This document shows, piece after piece, positions 1-8,949 of a stretch of 64,000 nt of DNA. Location: positions 4,588,337 to 4,652,336 of the forward strand of contig NZ_CP075169.1 of the NCBI RefSeq assembly GCF_016865525.2, read 5' to 3'. Positions within the stretch are counted from its first letter, which is position 1, and the number at the start of each line of letters is the position of its first letter. A model generated the notes under the pieces. That model saw nothing but the letters and a program-made list of their open reading frames with translations. It was not told where the DNA came from and ran no database searches. The translations under genes and the position numbers were made by a program. This DNA comes from Sodalis ligni (GTDB taxonomy: Bacteria > Pseudomonadota > Gammaproteobacteria > Enterobacterales > Enterobacteriaceae).

Positions 1-276
1 AGCGCCATTGCCATGTACGAGAGTTATATCACAGTTAATCGGCAACACAGCGGACGGGCCATAGGGCTTTTTTATGACCCGGTTTGGCGGGGTATCATCA
101 GCAATCGGCAATGTTTACAGGGATCGCCGTACCGTCTCATCCATCCCGGTGAACGTCATTTATCGCTTATCGAAGCGCAGCGTATTTTCTCTCTGGTAGT
201 GAAAACCGCAGCCAGGGTTTATTTTACGCCAGTGAATTCACAAGGCTATCGAGCTCATGATTATCCATTCCGGTAG
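1..276 (+). CDS. Possible 3' end of a gene entering from the left edge (unrecognised)
   Basis: The frame is open from the first base of the window to a stop at 274-276, about 91 codons, with an internal ATG at 13. I recognise no domain. It could be the C-terminal part of a gene that starts outside the window, and its end would overlap the convergent Rpn pseudogene by about 50 bases. It could equally be a chance open frame. Only the open frame itself is seen. Confidence 0.2.
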   Translation, partial: SAIAMYESYITVNRQHSGRAIGLFYDPVWRGIISNRQCLQGSPYRLIHPGERHLSLIEAQRIFSLVVKTAARVYFTPVNSQGYRAHDYPFR

Positions 277-1199
277 CGCGTTCAATCGCATCGCGGTCCA
301 GGCCCATAGCCAGCAAATTACGGGCGATCTCTCTCGCTTGCTGGCTGCGTCCCTCATTTATTCCTCGGTTCAGCCCTTCTCGCAATCCTTTTGCAGACCT
401 TCTTGTAGTCCCTCTTTCAGTCCTTCTTGCAGACCAATCTTGCGTCCCATCTGTTTTAGTTGTTCTGCGACAGTCATCATATCTTCCCTGTAACGTGGTG
501 TATTTTCGATAAGAATACGTAAAAAGCCTCCCAGTCAAGGAGATCGGCCTCCTGCGTCAAATAGCGTATCAGACACTCCGCCTGCGCTTTACTGAGCTGC
601 GCCAGATCCATCAGCAAGGCAATATCCAGCAGCCGGATATTGATATCCCTGTCCCGGATATGCTTTTGCACATACTCCAGCAAGGCGACTTTCTTATGGG
701 TTTTGATTTCGTCGTCAGGAATTACCGTAACATCCACCAGGGGAAATGCCTGAACATACAGCGCTTGCGCCAATGCCGGATTGTGGAAACAGTCCAGCCA
801 ACGCAGGCTGTAAGGATAAGGACTCTGTCTTCCGTGATAAAACAGCAGGGGTATGACCAGCGGCAGTTTTTTGTGGCCCTGCTCAAGATGGCGGTGCATG
901 GCGGCTATGCTGTAGCGCAAAAGACGAAACGCCATCATCTCGTCCACGCTGGACTGGTGCTCTATGAGGCAGTAGACATACCCCTCTCCTTCGGAGCTGT
1001 CCAAAGAGTAAAGCATGTCTGAGTACTGAGTACGCATGTCGTCCTCGACAAAGGAGCCGGAGGTGACCGCCAGCGTGCCGAGATCGCACATTTCCCGCAG
1101 CGCCGGCGGCAGGTGTATTTGCAGAAAATCCTCCACAACGCTGACATCGCTGAAGAATTTTCTGAATAACGCATCATGAGGGGCAGGAATAGTTTTCAT
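224..1199 (-). pseudogene. Rpn-family recombination-promoting nuclease (PD-(D/E)XK), two frameshifts
   Basis: The start MKTIPAPHDALFRKFF and the acidic/EHQ core (SDMLYSLD ... CLIEHQSS) are typical of Rpn/putative transposase nucleases of the PD-(D/E)XK fold. The first frame runs from 1199 to a stop at 477. A second frame carries the next conserved stretch (ENTPRYREDMMTVAEQ) and a third carries the C-terminus, rich in EGL repeats and ending ERATGMDNHELDSLVNSLA. One base missing from the A5 run at 521-525 and one from the T4 run at 389-392 would restore one continuous protein of about 325 residues. The related copy at 12004-12526 confirms the expected reading across the first junction. In the family these proteins are DNA endonucleases that promote recA-independent recombination; some act in phage defence and are restrained by a separately translated C-terminal part. 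Here the nuclease domain is intact but detached from its tail. Confidence 0.85.
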
Positions 1200-1348
1200 T
1201 GGCGCACTGTAACGGCGTCAATGAAAACGAAATATAAACGCTATACCGCGCGAGCAGGGGAGATAATCTATTTTCGGCGGGTTTCACATTTTAATGCAAC
1301 ACGGCCATGTGTTTCTGCGATGGAGCCGCCGGTGACCCGCAAAGGACA

Positions 1349-2113
1349 TTATCTCCCCCCATCCACGCTCAACACCTGGCCGGTCACCCAGTTTGCCCAA
1401 GGAGAGGCGAAAAACAGCACCGCATGCGCAATGTCCTCCGGTGCGCCGAGCCGCTTTAGGGCAATGCAATCAATGAGCTGCGCCTGGCCCTCTTTACCCA
1501 TGGCCTGCCACTGTTTCTCAGTGGAGGGATTACTGCGGATAAAACCCGGGGCAACATTGTTAACGGTGATATTCCACGGACCCAGCTCATGGGCCAACTG
1601 ACGCGTCAGTCCAATCTGCCCCGCTTTGGCGCCGGCATAGGCCTGGATGCCGGTAAGGCTGACATCCAGCCCGGCACGGCTGGAGATATTGACGATACGG
1701 CCGAATTTTTGCTGCTTCATGGCGGGCGCGGCGGCCTGTGACATCAGAAAGGCGCCGGTGAGGTTGACGTCCACTATCGCCTGCCATTGCGCCAGCGTAA
1801 CCTGCTCAATGGGCAGGCCGGTTTGTCCCGCCACGCCGCCGGCATTATTCACCAGGGTATCCACGGGGCCGTGTTTTTCAATCAGTTCGTCAAACAGCGC
1901 CGTAACGCTTTGGCTATCAGCTACATTCAGGGTAAAGGCATGGCAGGAGGGGCCGCACAGCCGGGCGGTCTCTTCAACCCCGCCGGACTGGATGTCACAG
2001 GCGAAAACCGTCGCGCGCCGGCTGGTGAATGCCTGGCATATGGCACGGCCGAAACCTTGCGCCGCGCCGGTGACCACCACGCGGCGAGCGGAAAAATCAA
2101 AGGTATCAGGCAT
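1349..2113 (-). CDS. Short-chain dehydrogenase/reductase (SDR family)
   Basis: A 254-residue classical SDR. The N-terminus has the Rossmann dinucleotide motif (TGAAQGFG, about residues 13-20), followed by NNAGG, an active-site serine (NISSRAG) and the catalytic YAGAK (YxxxK). The C-terminus is the common VLSVDGG ending. I place the start at MPDTFDFSARR because it overlaps the end of the upstream reductase gene by 8 bases, as expected for a coupled operon; the longer open frame begins inside that gene. It is probably a NAD(P)-dependent alcohol or sugar dehydrogenase. The substrate cannot be read from the sequence. It is the last gene of the GntR-creatininase-reductase-SDR operon, opposite a peptide importer, so it may oxidise or reduce a carbonyl released from the imported compound. 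Confidence 0.88.
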   Translation of the reverse strand: MPDTFDFSARRVVVTGAAQGFGRAICQAFTSRRATVFACDIQSGGVEETARLCGPSCHAFTLNVADSQSVTALFDELIEKHGPVDTLVNNAGGVAGQTGLPIEQVTLAQWQAIVDVNLTGAFLMSQAAAPAMKQQKFGRIVNISSRAGLDVSLTGIQAYAGAKAGQIGLTRQLAHELGPWNITVNNVAPGFIRSNPSTEKQWQAMGKEGQAQLIDCIALKRLGAPEDIAHAVLFFASPWANWVTGQVLSVDGGR

Positions 2114-3179
2114 CGCGTTTTTCTCCCAGCAGTGCAAGCGTGGCCTGCGTTTGCGGCAATTCACCTTTTTCTATGCGATGGATCAGTTCCACCAGCCGGG
2201 CGGTTAACGGCATCTCAATGCCGCACCCGGCGCCGATGGGGATAACCGGCGCGATTTGCGCATCGACTTCCGTTTGCCGTTTCCGTACCGCCAGGTCGCG
2301 CCAGATGCCGGAATGGGATTTTGCCGAGCGGCGGTTATGGGCCACCATGTCGTTAAAGGATCGGGCGGTTGTTTCAGGGGTTGCATCAGGCAAAAAAGCC
2401 AACGGGTCAAAACCGTCGAAGGGCAGCAGGACTATGCCTTTGGCGGCGGCCACGGCGCCAATTTCCCTGGCGAGCGCGGTGAGTACCGGCCGGTATTCCT
2501 CCATGGCCAGCACATCGGCAATACTGTCGTCGGTAAGCGCGGTGGCAAACAGCAGCGCGCCGTAGATTATTTTCGACCAGAGATAGCCCCAGATATTCGC
2601 GGTGAGGACGGCATTGGGTTCGAATTTTTGCAGCAGCCGGAATAACGTTTCCGTGCGCGGCAACGTCACCCCATCCAGTTCCCCGATCACCACCGCCCCG
2701 CGGCCGCCAAGGTGAATCACCCCGGGCTCAAGAAAATCCGCGCCAAAATTGAGAAAGGCGCCGACGGTGCGCTGTTTGCCGATAAATTCGGCTATCACCG
2801 TCTCATTAAGACCGTTTTGCAAAGAAACGACATAACCTTGGGGCGTTAATAACGGCGCGATGGTTTCCATGGCGCCGCGGGTATGATGGGATTTTACCGC
2901 CAGCAAAACGGCGCCCAGCTTGCCGGGAAATTGCTGCGCCATCTCTTCGGGCAGAAAGGCCGGGGCGCGAACGCATCTATCCCCCAATGGTCCTGTAATG
3001 CGCAGCCCGTCGCGATTAATCGCCGCCACATGCTCAGCCACGCTGTCGACAAAAATCACTTTTTCGCCGGCATCGGCAAAGGCGGCGCCTATTGCGCCGC
3101 CGATGGCGCCGGCGCCCCAAATCACCCAGGGCGCCTGTTGATGTTCATTTATTGAAAGCGTAGAGAGCGGTGCCGACAT
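2106..3179 (-). CDS. 2-dehydropantoate 2-reductase-like oxidoreductase (PanE/ApbA family)
   Basis: A 357-residue protein with an N-terminal NADP-binding motif (IWGAGAIGGAIG), the family signatures LLAVKSHHT and SLQNGLNE, and a C-terminal helical ketopantoate-reductase domain (WSKIIYGALLFATALTD). An AGGAGG sequence sits just upstream of MSAPLSTL, which fixes the start. It is longer than biosynthetic PanE (about 300 residues). Members of this extended branch often lie in catabolic clusters and reduce or oxidise 2-keto or 2-hydroxy acids other than ketopantoate. The gene lies 40 bases after the creatininase gene and overlaps the SDR gene, so a catabolic role in that operon is more likely than pantothenate synthesis. 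The substrate is unknown. Confidence 0.85.
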   Translation of the reverse strand: MSAPLSTLSINEHQQAPWVIWGAGAIGGAIGAAFADAGEKVIFVDSVAEHVAAINRDGLRITGPLGDRCVRAPAFLPEEMAQQFPGKLGAVLLAVKSHHTRGAMETIAPLLTPQGYVVSLQNGLNETVIAEFIGKQRTVGAFLNFGADFLEPGVIHLGGRGAVVIGELDGVTLPRTETLFRLLQKFEPNAVLTANIWGYLWSKIIYGALLFATALTDDSIADVLAMEEYRPVLTALAREIGAVAAAKGIVLLPFDGFDPLAFLPDATPETTARSFNDMVAHNRRSAKSHSGIWRDLAVRKRQTEVDAQIAPVIPIGAGCGIEMPLTARLVELIHRIEKGELPQTQATLALLGEKRDA

Positions 3180-3219
3180 ACTGGAGACCTCCTGGCATAA
3201 AAGGGCTGTTTGAGCTTGT

Positions 3220-3915
3220 TTATAGTGATTCGATAATCTGGCGCAGCTCATCAATGGCGGTTTGCCAGATAGCCAGCATCTCATGGTCCGGCCGCTGGTA
3301 ATAACCACCGTAGTTGCCGTCCCCCAGATAACTGCGGGCCTGGGTCGGATTCATCTTGCGCAATTGAGCCAGGTTCACCATGGGCTTTTGGCTATCCGGC
3401 TGCGCCACGCCGGCCAGCCGCGTCCAGGGGAAATTTTCCATCCATGAGGCATGAGACGCCACGGGATCGATGGCGGTGACTTTGGCCCATGCCAAAGGAG
3501 CGTTCCACCAGTTATGCAGTTGTACCGTCACCTCCGGATTATGCACCATCCATTCGCTGATGATGTTCTGCGCCGGAGAATTGCCCCCGTGGCCGTTTAC
3601 CAGCAGGATGCGCCGGAACCCCTGGCGTTTGAGGCTGTTGAGAATGTCGTAGAGCAGAGCGGTATAGGTACGCATGCTCAGGCTGATGGTGCCCGGATAA
3701 TCGCTGAACGCCGGCGTCATGCCAAAGGGCAGAACGGGAAAAACGGGTATACCGTAGGCTTCGGCGGCATCCGTCGAGATCTTTTCCGCCAGGATGGAAT
3801 CCACCGACAGGCTAAGAAAGGCATGCTGTTCAGTGCTGCCTAACGGTACGATGGCGCGATCGTCTGTGGACAGGTAGTTTTCCACCTGCTGCCAATTCAT
3901 GTCACTAATTTCCAT
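3220..3915 (-). CDS. Creatininase-family amidohydrolase
   Basis: A 231-residue protein of the creatininase family (PF02633), metal-dependent hydrolases of cyclic or linear amides such as creatinine, formamidopyrimidine intermediates and mycofactocin precursor. Visible signatures are VPLGSTEQH (about residues 22-30), a following acidic residue (SVDS) and the LLVNGHGGN metal-binding stretch near the middle. The usual HGPHLP after the first motif reads HAFLSL here, so this is a divergent branch. The start MEISDMNW overlaps the end of the GntR gene by 11 bases and has AAGGA five bases upstream. A second in-frame ATG at 3900 lies just past that gene's stop and is possible. Its position with two dehydrogenases and a peptide importer suggests cleavage of an amide in the imported substrate. 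Confidence 0.83.
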   Translation of the reverse strand: MEISDMNWQQVENYLSTDDRAIVPLGSTEQHAFLSLSVDSILAEKISTDAAEAYGIPVFPVLPFGMTPAFSDYPGTISLSMRTYTALLYDILNSLKRQGFRRILLVNGHGGNSPAQNIISEWMVHNPEVTVQLHNWWNAPLAWAKVTAIDPVASHASWMENFPWTRLAGVAQPDSQKPMVNLAQLRKMNPTQARSYLGDGNYGGYYQRPDHEMLAIWQTAIDELRQIIESL

Positions 3916-4897
3916 TGAATTCCTTACTATCAAGTGCATTGCCGAAATCACGTTGCAAGAGCGGCAGGACCACCCGCTGTATATCCCCCGTATCGGGAAC
4001 GTGGCGATATTCAAAGGCCTGCTGGCCCGGCTTAAGCCCGGCGGCGAGCTCCTCGGCGCCGGTGGCGTAGACTACCGTATCCGCCTGCGGCAACTGTGCC
4101 GCAAGGGAAGGATCGTCACGCTGGATCACGGTAATATGGTCAACATGGGGCGCAAACCGCTTAACCCCCTCGCTCATCAAGGCGGTGAACTCGGGAAAAA
4201 TCGACACCACCAGCACGCGGGTCAGCGGATCCAGGGACGCCAGGGCGCGGCGCGTATTCTCCGAGGGGATAAGATTGATATTCATCACCCGCGCACCCGG
4301 CAACAGCTGGCTGACTTCGCGACGGCGATGGGCAAACGTCAGCAGCAAATCCGCCGCCGCCGCCCGCCGCCGCAAGAGTTCGTCGCTCTTGAGGTCGGTG
4401 ACCGTCGTGGCTTCGACTAATGCCCTGTTTCCCAGCGTTTCGGCAACGCTCGCAGCATAGTCACGGGCGGACGCAATGAAATTCCCCACCAGAAAAACGC
4501 GTTTTTGACTGAAATTCCGCTGCCGGTCGTTGAACCGGCCGATGACCAATTGCCCCAGTTCCTGGACGGTATGACCCATACCGATACCGCACTCAAGCAG
4601 GTCGTCTATCCGCTGATACAGCAGGCCGCTGTCCGGCATACCCGAGGGAAGCGACTGTTTGGCGTCGGCGATAAATGTGCCGGAGCCGGGCTTACTGAAT
4701 ACCAGCTCCGCCTCTTTCAATTCACTGTAAACCTGCGCGACCGTCATGGGCGCCACTCCGGCCATTCCCGCCATAGCCCGGACGGAAGGCAGTTTCTCGC
4801 CCGCTTTCAGCGCGCCGAAAGTGATTGCATATTCAATCAGCCCGCGCAGCTGTACCCCGAGGGGAAGCGGTGAACTGCGATCCAAATGAAAATCCAT
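3905..4897 (-). CDS. GntR-family transcriptional regulator
   Basis: A 330-residue regulator. The N-terminal 70 residues form a winged helix of GntR type (LGVQLRGLIEYAITFGALK, then LPSVRAMAG and a glycine-rich SKPGSGTF wing). The remaining 250 residues are an effector domain without the aminotransferase fold of MocR proteins; I do not recognise its ligand. It is the first gene of the minus-strand catabolic operon and divergent from the peptide-transport operon, so it probably controls both and its own transcription from the 270-base spacer, where two inverted repeats are present. The inducer is presumably the imported peptide-like compound or a breakdown product (inference). Confidence 0.85.
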   Translation of the reverse strand: MDFHLDRSSPLPLGVQLRGLIEYAITFGALKAGEKLPSVRAMAGMAGVAPMTVAQVYSELKEAELVFSKPGSGTFIADAKQSLPSGMPDSGLLYQRIDDLLECGIGMGHTVQELGQLVIGRFNDRQRNFSQKRVFLVGNFIASARDYAASVAETLGNRALVEATTVTDLKSDELLRRRAAAADLLLTFAHRRREVSQLLPGARVMNINLIPSENTRRALASLDPLTRVLVVSIFPEFTALMSEGVKRFAPHVDHITVIQRDDPSLAAQLPQADTVVYATGAEELAAGLKPGQQAFEYRHVPDTGDIQRVVLPLLQRDFGNALDSKEFNGN

Positions 4898-4929
4898 AAT
4901 GAGCCTTCAGGTGTAATAGCGCACTAATA

Positions 4930-4950
4930 CAGTAATATTGATTTTTACTG
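4930..4950. promoter_or_regulatory. Inverted repeat in the gntR/peptide-operon spacer
   Basis: CAGTAA and TTACTG are separated by nine AT-rich bases, about 35 bases upstream of the GntR start. The symmetry and position suit an autoregulatory operator for the GntR protein, but the half-sites are short and the assignment is inference. Confidence 0.35.
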
Positions 4951-5040
4951 AAATGCAAGCCGGATTTGCCTATAGGAGAGTTAAAGAACTGTTTTAGCTA
5001 ACTATAGGAAAATAATATCTCGCTTTTTTAAGACAGATTA

Positions 5041-5082
5041 TTGACATTGTGTGACAGATGACTCAAATATTGTACCAGTACA
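5041..5082 (+). promoter_or_regulatory. Candidate promoter and operator of the peptide-transport operon
   Basis: A consensus -35 (TTGACA, 5041-5046) is followed 18 bases later by a weak -10 (AAATAT, 5065-5070). It is immediately followed by a perfect palindrome, TGTACCAGTACA (5071-5082), which would cover the transcription start. This is a plausible repressor site for the divergent GntR protein. The binding itself is inference. Confidence 0.45.
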
Positions 5083-5168
5083 CTAGAACAGATCGGCAAC
5101 AGCACCATCATTCCGCAGCCTGATGCTGCGTAACGATCACATTTTTCGACGATCAAAGGGGCGTGGCA

Positions 5169-6764
5169 ATGACGGCATTATCTAAAATAACCCTGATAGC
5201 ATTACTGACGGCAAGCGCTCTGGGCCTCTCGGCCGCCCAGGCCGCCGACGCCGTACAACGCGGCGGGACGCTGGTTTACGGGCGCTATGCCGACAGCACG
5301 TTTCTAGAGCCGGTGTTTAACGACAGCAATAACGACATCTGGATTCTTTCGAATCTGTACGACACGTTGCTTGAGCCTACCCGCGACGGCAAAGGCGTCG
5401 AGCCTGGCCTGGCCACCGCCTGGCAAGTGGCCGGCGACGGCAAGAGCGTGACCCTGACGCTGCGCCCCGGCACCCGTTTTTCAGACGGCTCGCCGATTAC
5501 CGCCCAAGACGTGAAGTGGTCCCTTGAACGCGCCAGCAAACCCGGTAACGGAATTTGGCAGTTTATGGTCAGCGCAATCGATAGCGTCACCATCAAGGAT
5601 CCGCAGACCGTGGTCATCAACCTGTCCCATCCCGACCCGGCCATTCTCACCGCACTGACGGTCTTCAATACCTCCATCATGCCGGAGAAAGCCTTCGAGG
5701 CCGCGCCGGGCAATACCGATCGCGAAAAAGCCACCGCCTTCGCCGAGCATCCGGTGGGTTCCGGACCCTTTGTGTTGAAAGCCTGGCAGCATAACTCCAC
5801 CATGACGCTTACGCGTAATCCCTATTATTGGCGCAAGGGCGAGGATGGCAAAGCGCTGCCTTATCTCGACAACATCACCTTTGAAATCGTGCCTGACGAT
5901 GCGACCCGTATCCTGAAGCTGCAGTCCGGCGAACTGGACGGCGCCGAATTCATTCCCTACTCCCGGGTCAATGAATTAAAGGGCCAGCCGTCGCTGAACA
6001 TGGTGCTGTATCCTTCCACCCGCGTGGAATACGCCAGTATGAACGTGCGGCCGCAAATCGACGGCAAACCCAACCCGCTGGCGCAGCCCAAGGTACGCCA
6101 GGCGCTGAACTACGCCACCGACAAAGAGGGCGTGATCCAGCTGGTAACCTACGGCATCGGGAAGCCGATGACCTCCTTTATGTCCACCTCCACCCCCCTG
6201 AATTCCGGCACGGCCCCCTTGTATCCGGTGGACGTGGCGAAAGCCAAGACCCTGATGAAGGAAGCGGGCTATCCGTCAGGCTTTAGCACCAGCCTGATGA
6301 TCCTGGCCGGCAACGAAGACGACATCAGCATCGCCACCGCCCTGCAGCAAATGTGGTCGCAGATTGGCGTTACCGTCACCATCAGCCAGGTGGATAACGC
6401 CACCCGTACCGAGCGTTACCGTAAAGGGGATTTCAACATGCGCCTGTCCCCCTGGACCGACGATATTGCCGATCCCAATGAAATCGCCTCCTACTTCGCC
6501 TATTCAAAGAATATCGATGCGCTGCACTCCGGCTGGAAAAATGACCAGGTAGACCAGCTGTTTGAAGCCTCGCAAAAGGAGATGGACCCGGTTAAACGGG
6601 CGGCGGATTACAAGCAGATCCAGGATATCTACAACAGCACCGGTCCGACGGTTCCGCTGTATGAAAGCTCCTATCCGGTGGCGCTGAAAAAGAGCGTGCA
6701 TGATTTTGTGCAGATCCCCCTGGGGAACAATATCTTCACCGCCACCTGGCTGAGTAAGAAATAA
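5169..6764 (+). CDS. Peptide ABC transporter, periplasmic substrate-binding protein (SBP family 5)
   Basis: A 531-residue protein with an N-terminal signal peptide (hydrophobic LIALLTASALGLSAAQA, cleavage likely after AQA) and the family 5 extracellular solute-binding fold used for di- and oligopeptides, nickel and glutathione. The conserved motif region starts around LEPVFND ... LYDTLLEP and continues with SDGSPITAQDVKWSLERA. The ATG at 5169 has AGGGG at the right distance. A GTG at 5163 is in frame but lies too close to it. The gene heads an operon with two permeases, two ATPases and an isoaspartyl peptidase, an arrangement reminiscent of the glutathione importer locus iaaA-gsiABCD, though the gene order differs. 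A 377-base hairpin-rich spacer separates it from the permeases, consistent with higher expression of the binding protein. Confidence 0.9.
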   Translation: MTALSKITLIALLTASALGLSAAQAADAVQRGGTLVYGRYADSTFLEPVFNDSNNDIWILSNLYDTLLEPTRDGKGVEPGLATAWQVAGDGKSVTLTLRPGTRFSDGSPITAQDVKWSLERASKPGNGIWQFMVSAIDSVTIKDPQTVVINLSHPDPAILTALTVFNTSIMPEKAFEAAPGNTDREKATAFAEHPVGSGPFVLKAWQHNSTMTLTRNPYYWRKGEDGKALPYLDNITFEIVPDDATRILKLQSGELDGAEFIPYSRVNELKGQPSLNMVLYPSTRVEYASMNVRPQIDGKPNPLAQPKVRQALNYATDKEGVIQLVTYGIGKPMTSFMSTSTPLNSGTAPLYPVDVAKAKTLMKEAGYPSGFSTSLMILAGNEDDISIATALQQMWSQIGVTVTISQVDNATRTERYRKGDFNMRLSPWTDDIADPNEIASYFAYSKNIDALHSGWKNDQVDQLFEASQKEMDPVKRAADYKQIQDIYNSTGPTVPLYESSYPVALKKSVHDFVQIPLGNNIFTATWLSKK

Positions 6765-7141
6765 CCTTTGGCATCGTCCATCGCAGATAGCGCAGCCAAC
6801 GCGGCTGCAACGCGAAAGATTACTGGTATGCCCAGCAAGGCGGCAAGGCCGCCTCAGACTACTGACAAACGTACTCGGAGCTAATAAGGCGGGACAGGCT
6901 GCCAGAAGAGTAAACCGTCCGCGCCATGGACCAAAACGCCTGGAGCGATTTGGAACAACGCCGCTTGGCGTTGGCCCGTAAGGGCGGCTCTCAGGGAAGA
7001 GAGCCGTAATCGCGCGGATCGAGCCTACAGGGACGTATTTTCGGCGTGTTTACGATCTGGCAGCCTGTTCCGACCGGGCGCTTTGTCAACACGCTCAGGC
7101 GGAAAAGCCGCCTGCTTTGTACCTAGTCACTGGAGGGCCGG
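6765..7141 (+). repeat. Hairpin-rich spacer between binding protein and permease genes
   Basis: No convincing gene is seen in this 377-base stretch. It contains four inverted repeats: GCAGCC/GGCTGC (6792-6808), AGGCGGC/GCCGCCT with a 3-base loop (6838-6854), CGGCTCTC/GAGAGCCG with a 6-base loop (6985-7006) and AGGCGG/CCGCCT with a short loop (7097-7113). None has a T-run, so they look more like mRNA-stabilising or processing elements than terminators. Such structures after a binding-protein gene commonly raise its mRNA level relative to the permeases. Confidence 0.5.
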
Positions 7142-8080
7142 GTGCCTGAACTGACCTATATTCTGAAACGCATTCTGCTGATTATCCCGACGCTGCTGGT
7201 TATTCTGGTGGTGACGTTTGCCATCGTCCGCCTGCTGCCGGGGGACCCGGCCAGCGCTATGATAGGGGATCGCAGCACCAATGCCGATGTGGCGCGCATC
7301 AATAGCGAACTGGGCCTCGACAAGCCTTTGCCGGTGCAGTTTTTCCTGTTTGTCCGCCAGGTGGCAACGGGGAATCTGGGTAACTCGTTCGCCTTGCATG
7401 CGCCGGTCACCACCGTGCTTGTCGATCGTCTGCCGGTGACGCTGTTGCTCACCGCCATGGCGGGATTTTTTGCCCTGGTCATGGCCATCCCGCTGGCTTT
7501 TTACTCCGCCCTGCGGCGCAACAGCGCGGGTGACATGGCCATCCGCGGCTCCTTCCAGGTCACGCTTTCCATGCCGCCTTTCTATATCGGCCTGGTCTTG
7601 TTGACCCTCTTTTCAGCCCACCTGCATTTGTTTCCGGTGGGCGGCTATGGCGATACGTTCATTGACAAAGTGTGGCACCTTTTTCTGCCGTCCATGACCC
7701 TGGCCCTGAGTCTCACCGCAGTACTGATGAACAGCCTGCGGGCATCCATCATCGCCGTACTGGATGCGGAATATGTCACCTTTGCCCGGGCCAAGGGGCT
7801 GAGCAACCGCGTTGTCCTGCTACGCCATGTTTTGCGCAACTCGCTTATTCCCATGCTTTCCCTGTTTGCCCTTAACATCGGCACCATTATCGGCAGCGCG
7901 GTGATTACCGAAACCGTTTTTGCCGTACCGGGTATCTGCCGGCTGATGGTGGACAGCATCTTCAGCCGTGACTACCCCATGGTTCAGGGACTGGTTATTG
8001 TCCTGGCGGTGCTGGTTTCGCTGATCTTTTTAGCCACCGATATCGTTCAGGTGATGCTCGACCCCAGGAGGGCAAGATGA
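7142..8080 (+). CDS. Peptide ABC transporter permease (DppB/GsiC type)
   Basis: A 312-residue inner-membrane permease with a first membrane span at about residues 10-30 (RILLIIPTLLVILVVTFAIV), the cytoplasmic signature RLLPGDPA and the C-terminal EAA-type loop that contacts the ATPases (EYVTFARAKGLSNRVVLLRH). These features are standard for the DppB class. The start is a GTG with GGAGG upstream. The last codons overlap the next permease gene (ATGA), so the two are translationally coupled. With the partner permease it should form the channel for the peptide-like substrate delivered by the protein encoded at 5169-6764. Confidence 0.92.
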   Translation: MPELTYILKRILLIIPTLLVILVVTFAIVRLLPGDPASAMIGDRSTNADVARINSELGLDKPLPVQFFLFVRQVATGNLGNSFALHAPVTTVLVDRLPVTLLLTAMAGFFALVMAIPLAFYSALRRNSAGDMAIRGSFQVTLSMPPFYIGLVLLTLFSAHLHLFPVGGYGDTFIDKVWHLFLPSMTLALSLTAVLMNSLRASIIAVLDAEYVTFARAKGLSNRVVLLRHVLRNSLIPMLSLFALNIGTIIGSAVITETVFAVPGICRLMVDSIFSRDYPMVQGLVIVLAVLVSLIFLATDIVQVMLDPRRAR

Positions 8081-8928
8081 CAACCCTGCCGCTGCGGCGC
8101 TCTTTGACCCGTTCATGGCGTAACCACCTGCCCTGGCCTTCCCTGCTCAGCCTGTTGATTTTGGCCTTCGGTCTGGCGGCCTCGTTTTTCCCCGGTTGGA
8201 TAGCGCCGTTTGATCCGCTGCAGTTCGACTATCGGGCCATCCTCAAAGGCCCTTCCGCCCAGCATTTGTTCGGTACCGATAATTTCGGCCGTGATGTGTT
8301 TAGCCGGGTGATTTATGCCTGGCGCATCGATCTGGAGATAGCCCTGTTCACCACGCTGTTTCCCATGATATTCGGTACCCTAATGGGACTTCTGGTGGGC
8401 TTTTACGGCGGTATCGTGGAAACCCTGTTCCAGCGCGTGGTGGACGCGGTGATTACCTTCCCGCTGCTGGTGCTGGTGATTGCCATCGTGGCCATTCTGG
8501 GCCCGGGGCTGAACAGTATGTATATCGCGGTGGGCATCATCTACTGGGTATTTTACGCCCGCCTGATTGCCGGCGAGGTCAGCGTGCAAAAACGGCTGGA
8601 TTATATCGCCGCCGGCAGGGTTATGGGATACAGCCACCTGCGCATCATCTTCCGCCATTTATTGCCTAACGTGGTCACCACTACGCTTGTGTACTGGATG
8701 ACCGACATGGCGCTGGCGATATTGCTCGGCTCCAGCCTGGGCTATCTCGGGCTGGGGGCACAGCCGCCCACGGCGGAATGGGGAGTGTTGATCGCCTCGG
8801 GCAAAAATTTCATGGATACCGCCTGGTGGATCACGATATTTCCCGGCTTTGCCATTGTGATTACCGGCCTGGGCTTCAGCCTGCTCGGCGACACCCTGGC
8901 GGAACTTTTACGTCCCGGCAGCCGTTAA
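8077..8928 (+). CDS. Peptide ABC transporter permease (DppC/GsiD type)
   Basis: A 283-residue inner-membrane permease. The N-terminal span is followed by the DppC-class signature IAPFDPLQFDY and GTDNFGRDVFSRV. The EAA loop reads YIAAGRVMGYSHLRIIFRHLLPN, and the protein ends with a GDTLAELLRPGSR tail typical of the class. It overlaps the preceding permease gene by four bases and is followed 21 bases later by the first ATPase gene. It is the second half of the transport channel. Confidence 0.92.
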   Translation: MTTLPLRRSLTRSWRNHLPWPSLLSLLILAFGLAASFFPGWIAPFDPLQFDYRAILKGPSAQHLFGTDNFGRDVFSRVIYAWRIDLEIALFTTLFPMIFGTLMGLLVGFYGGIVETLFQRVVDAVITFPLLVLVIAIVAILGPGLNSMYIAVGIIYWVFYARLIAGEVSVQKRLDYIAAGRVMGYSHLRIIFRHLLPNVVTTTLVYWMTDMALAILLGSSLGYLGLGAQPPTAEWGVLIASGKNFMDTAWWITIFPGFAIVITGLGFSLLGDTLAELLRPGSR

Positions 8929-8949
8929 CCCAACTGCGGAGTGACATTG

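Noticed and set aside
361..470. Tandem CTGCAAGAAGG-like units suggesting a repeat array or CRISPR
   Set aside because: The units encode the EGL/QKGL-rich linker common to Rpn proteins; spacing is that of codons and there are no spacers.
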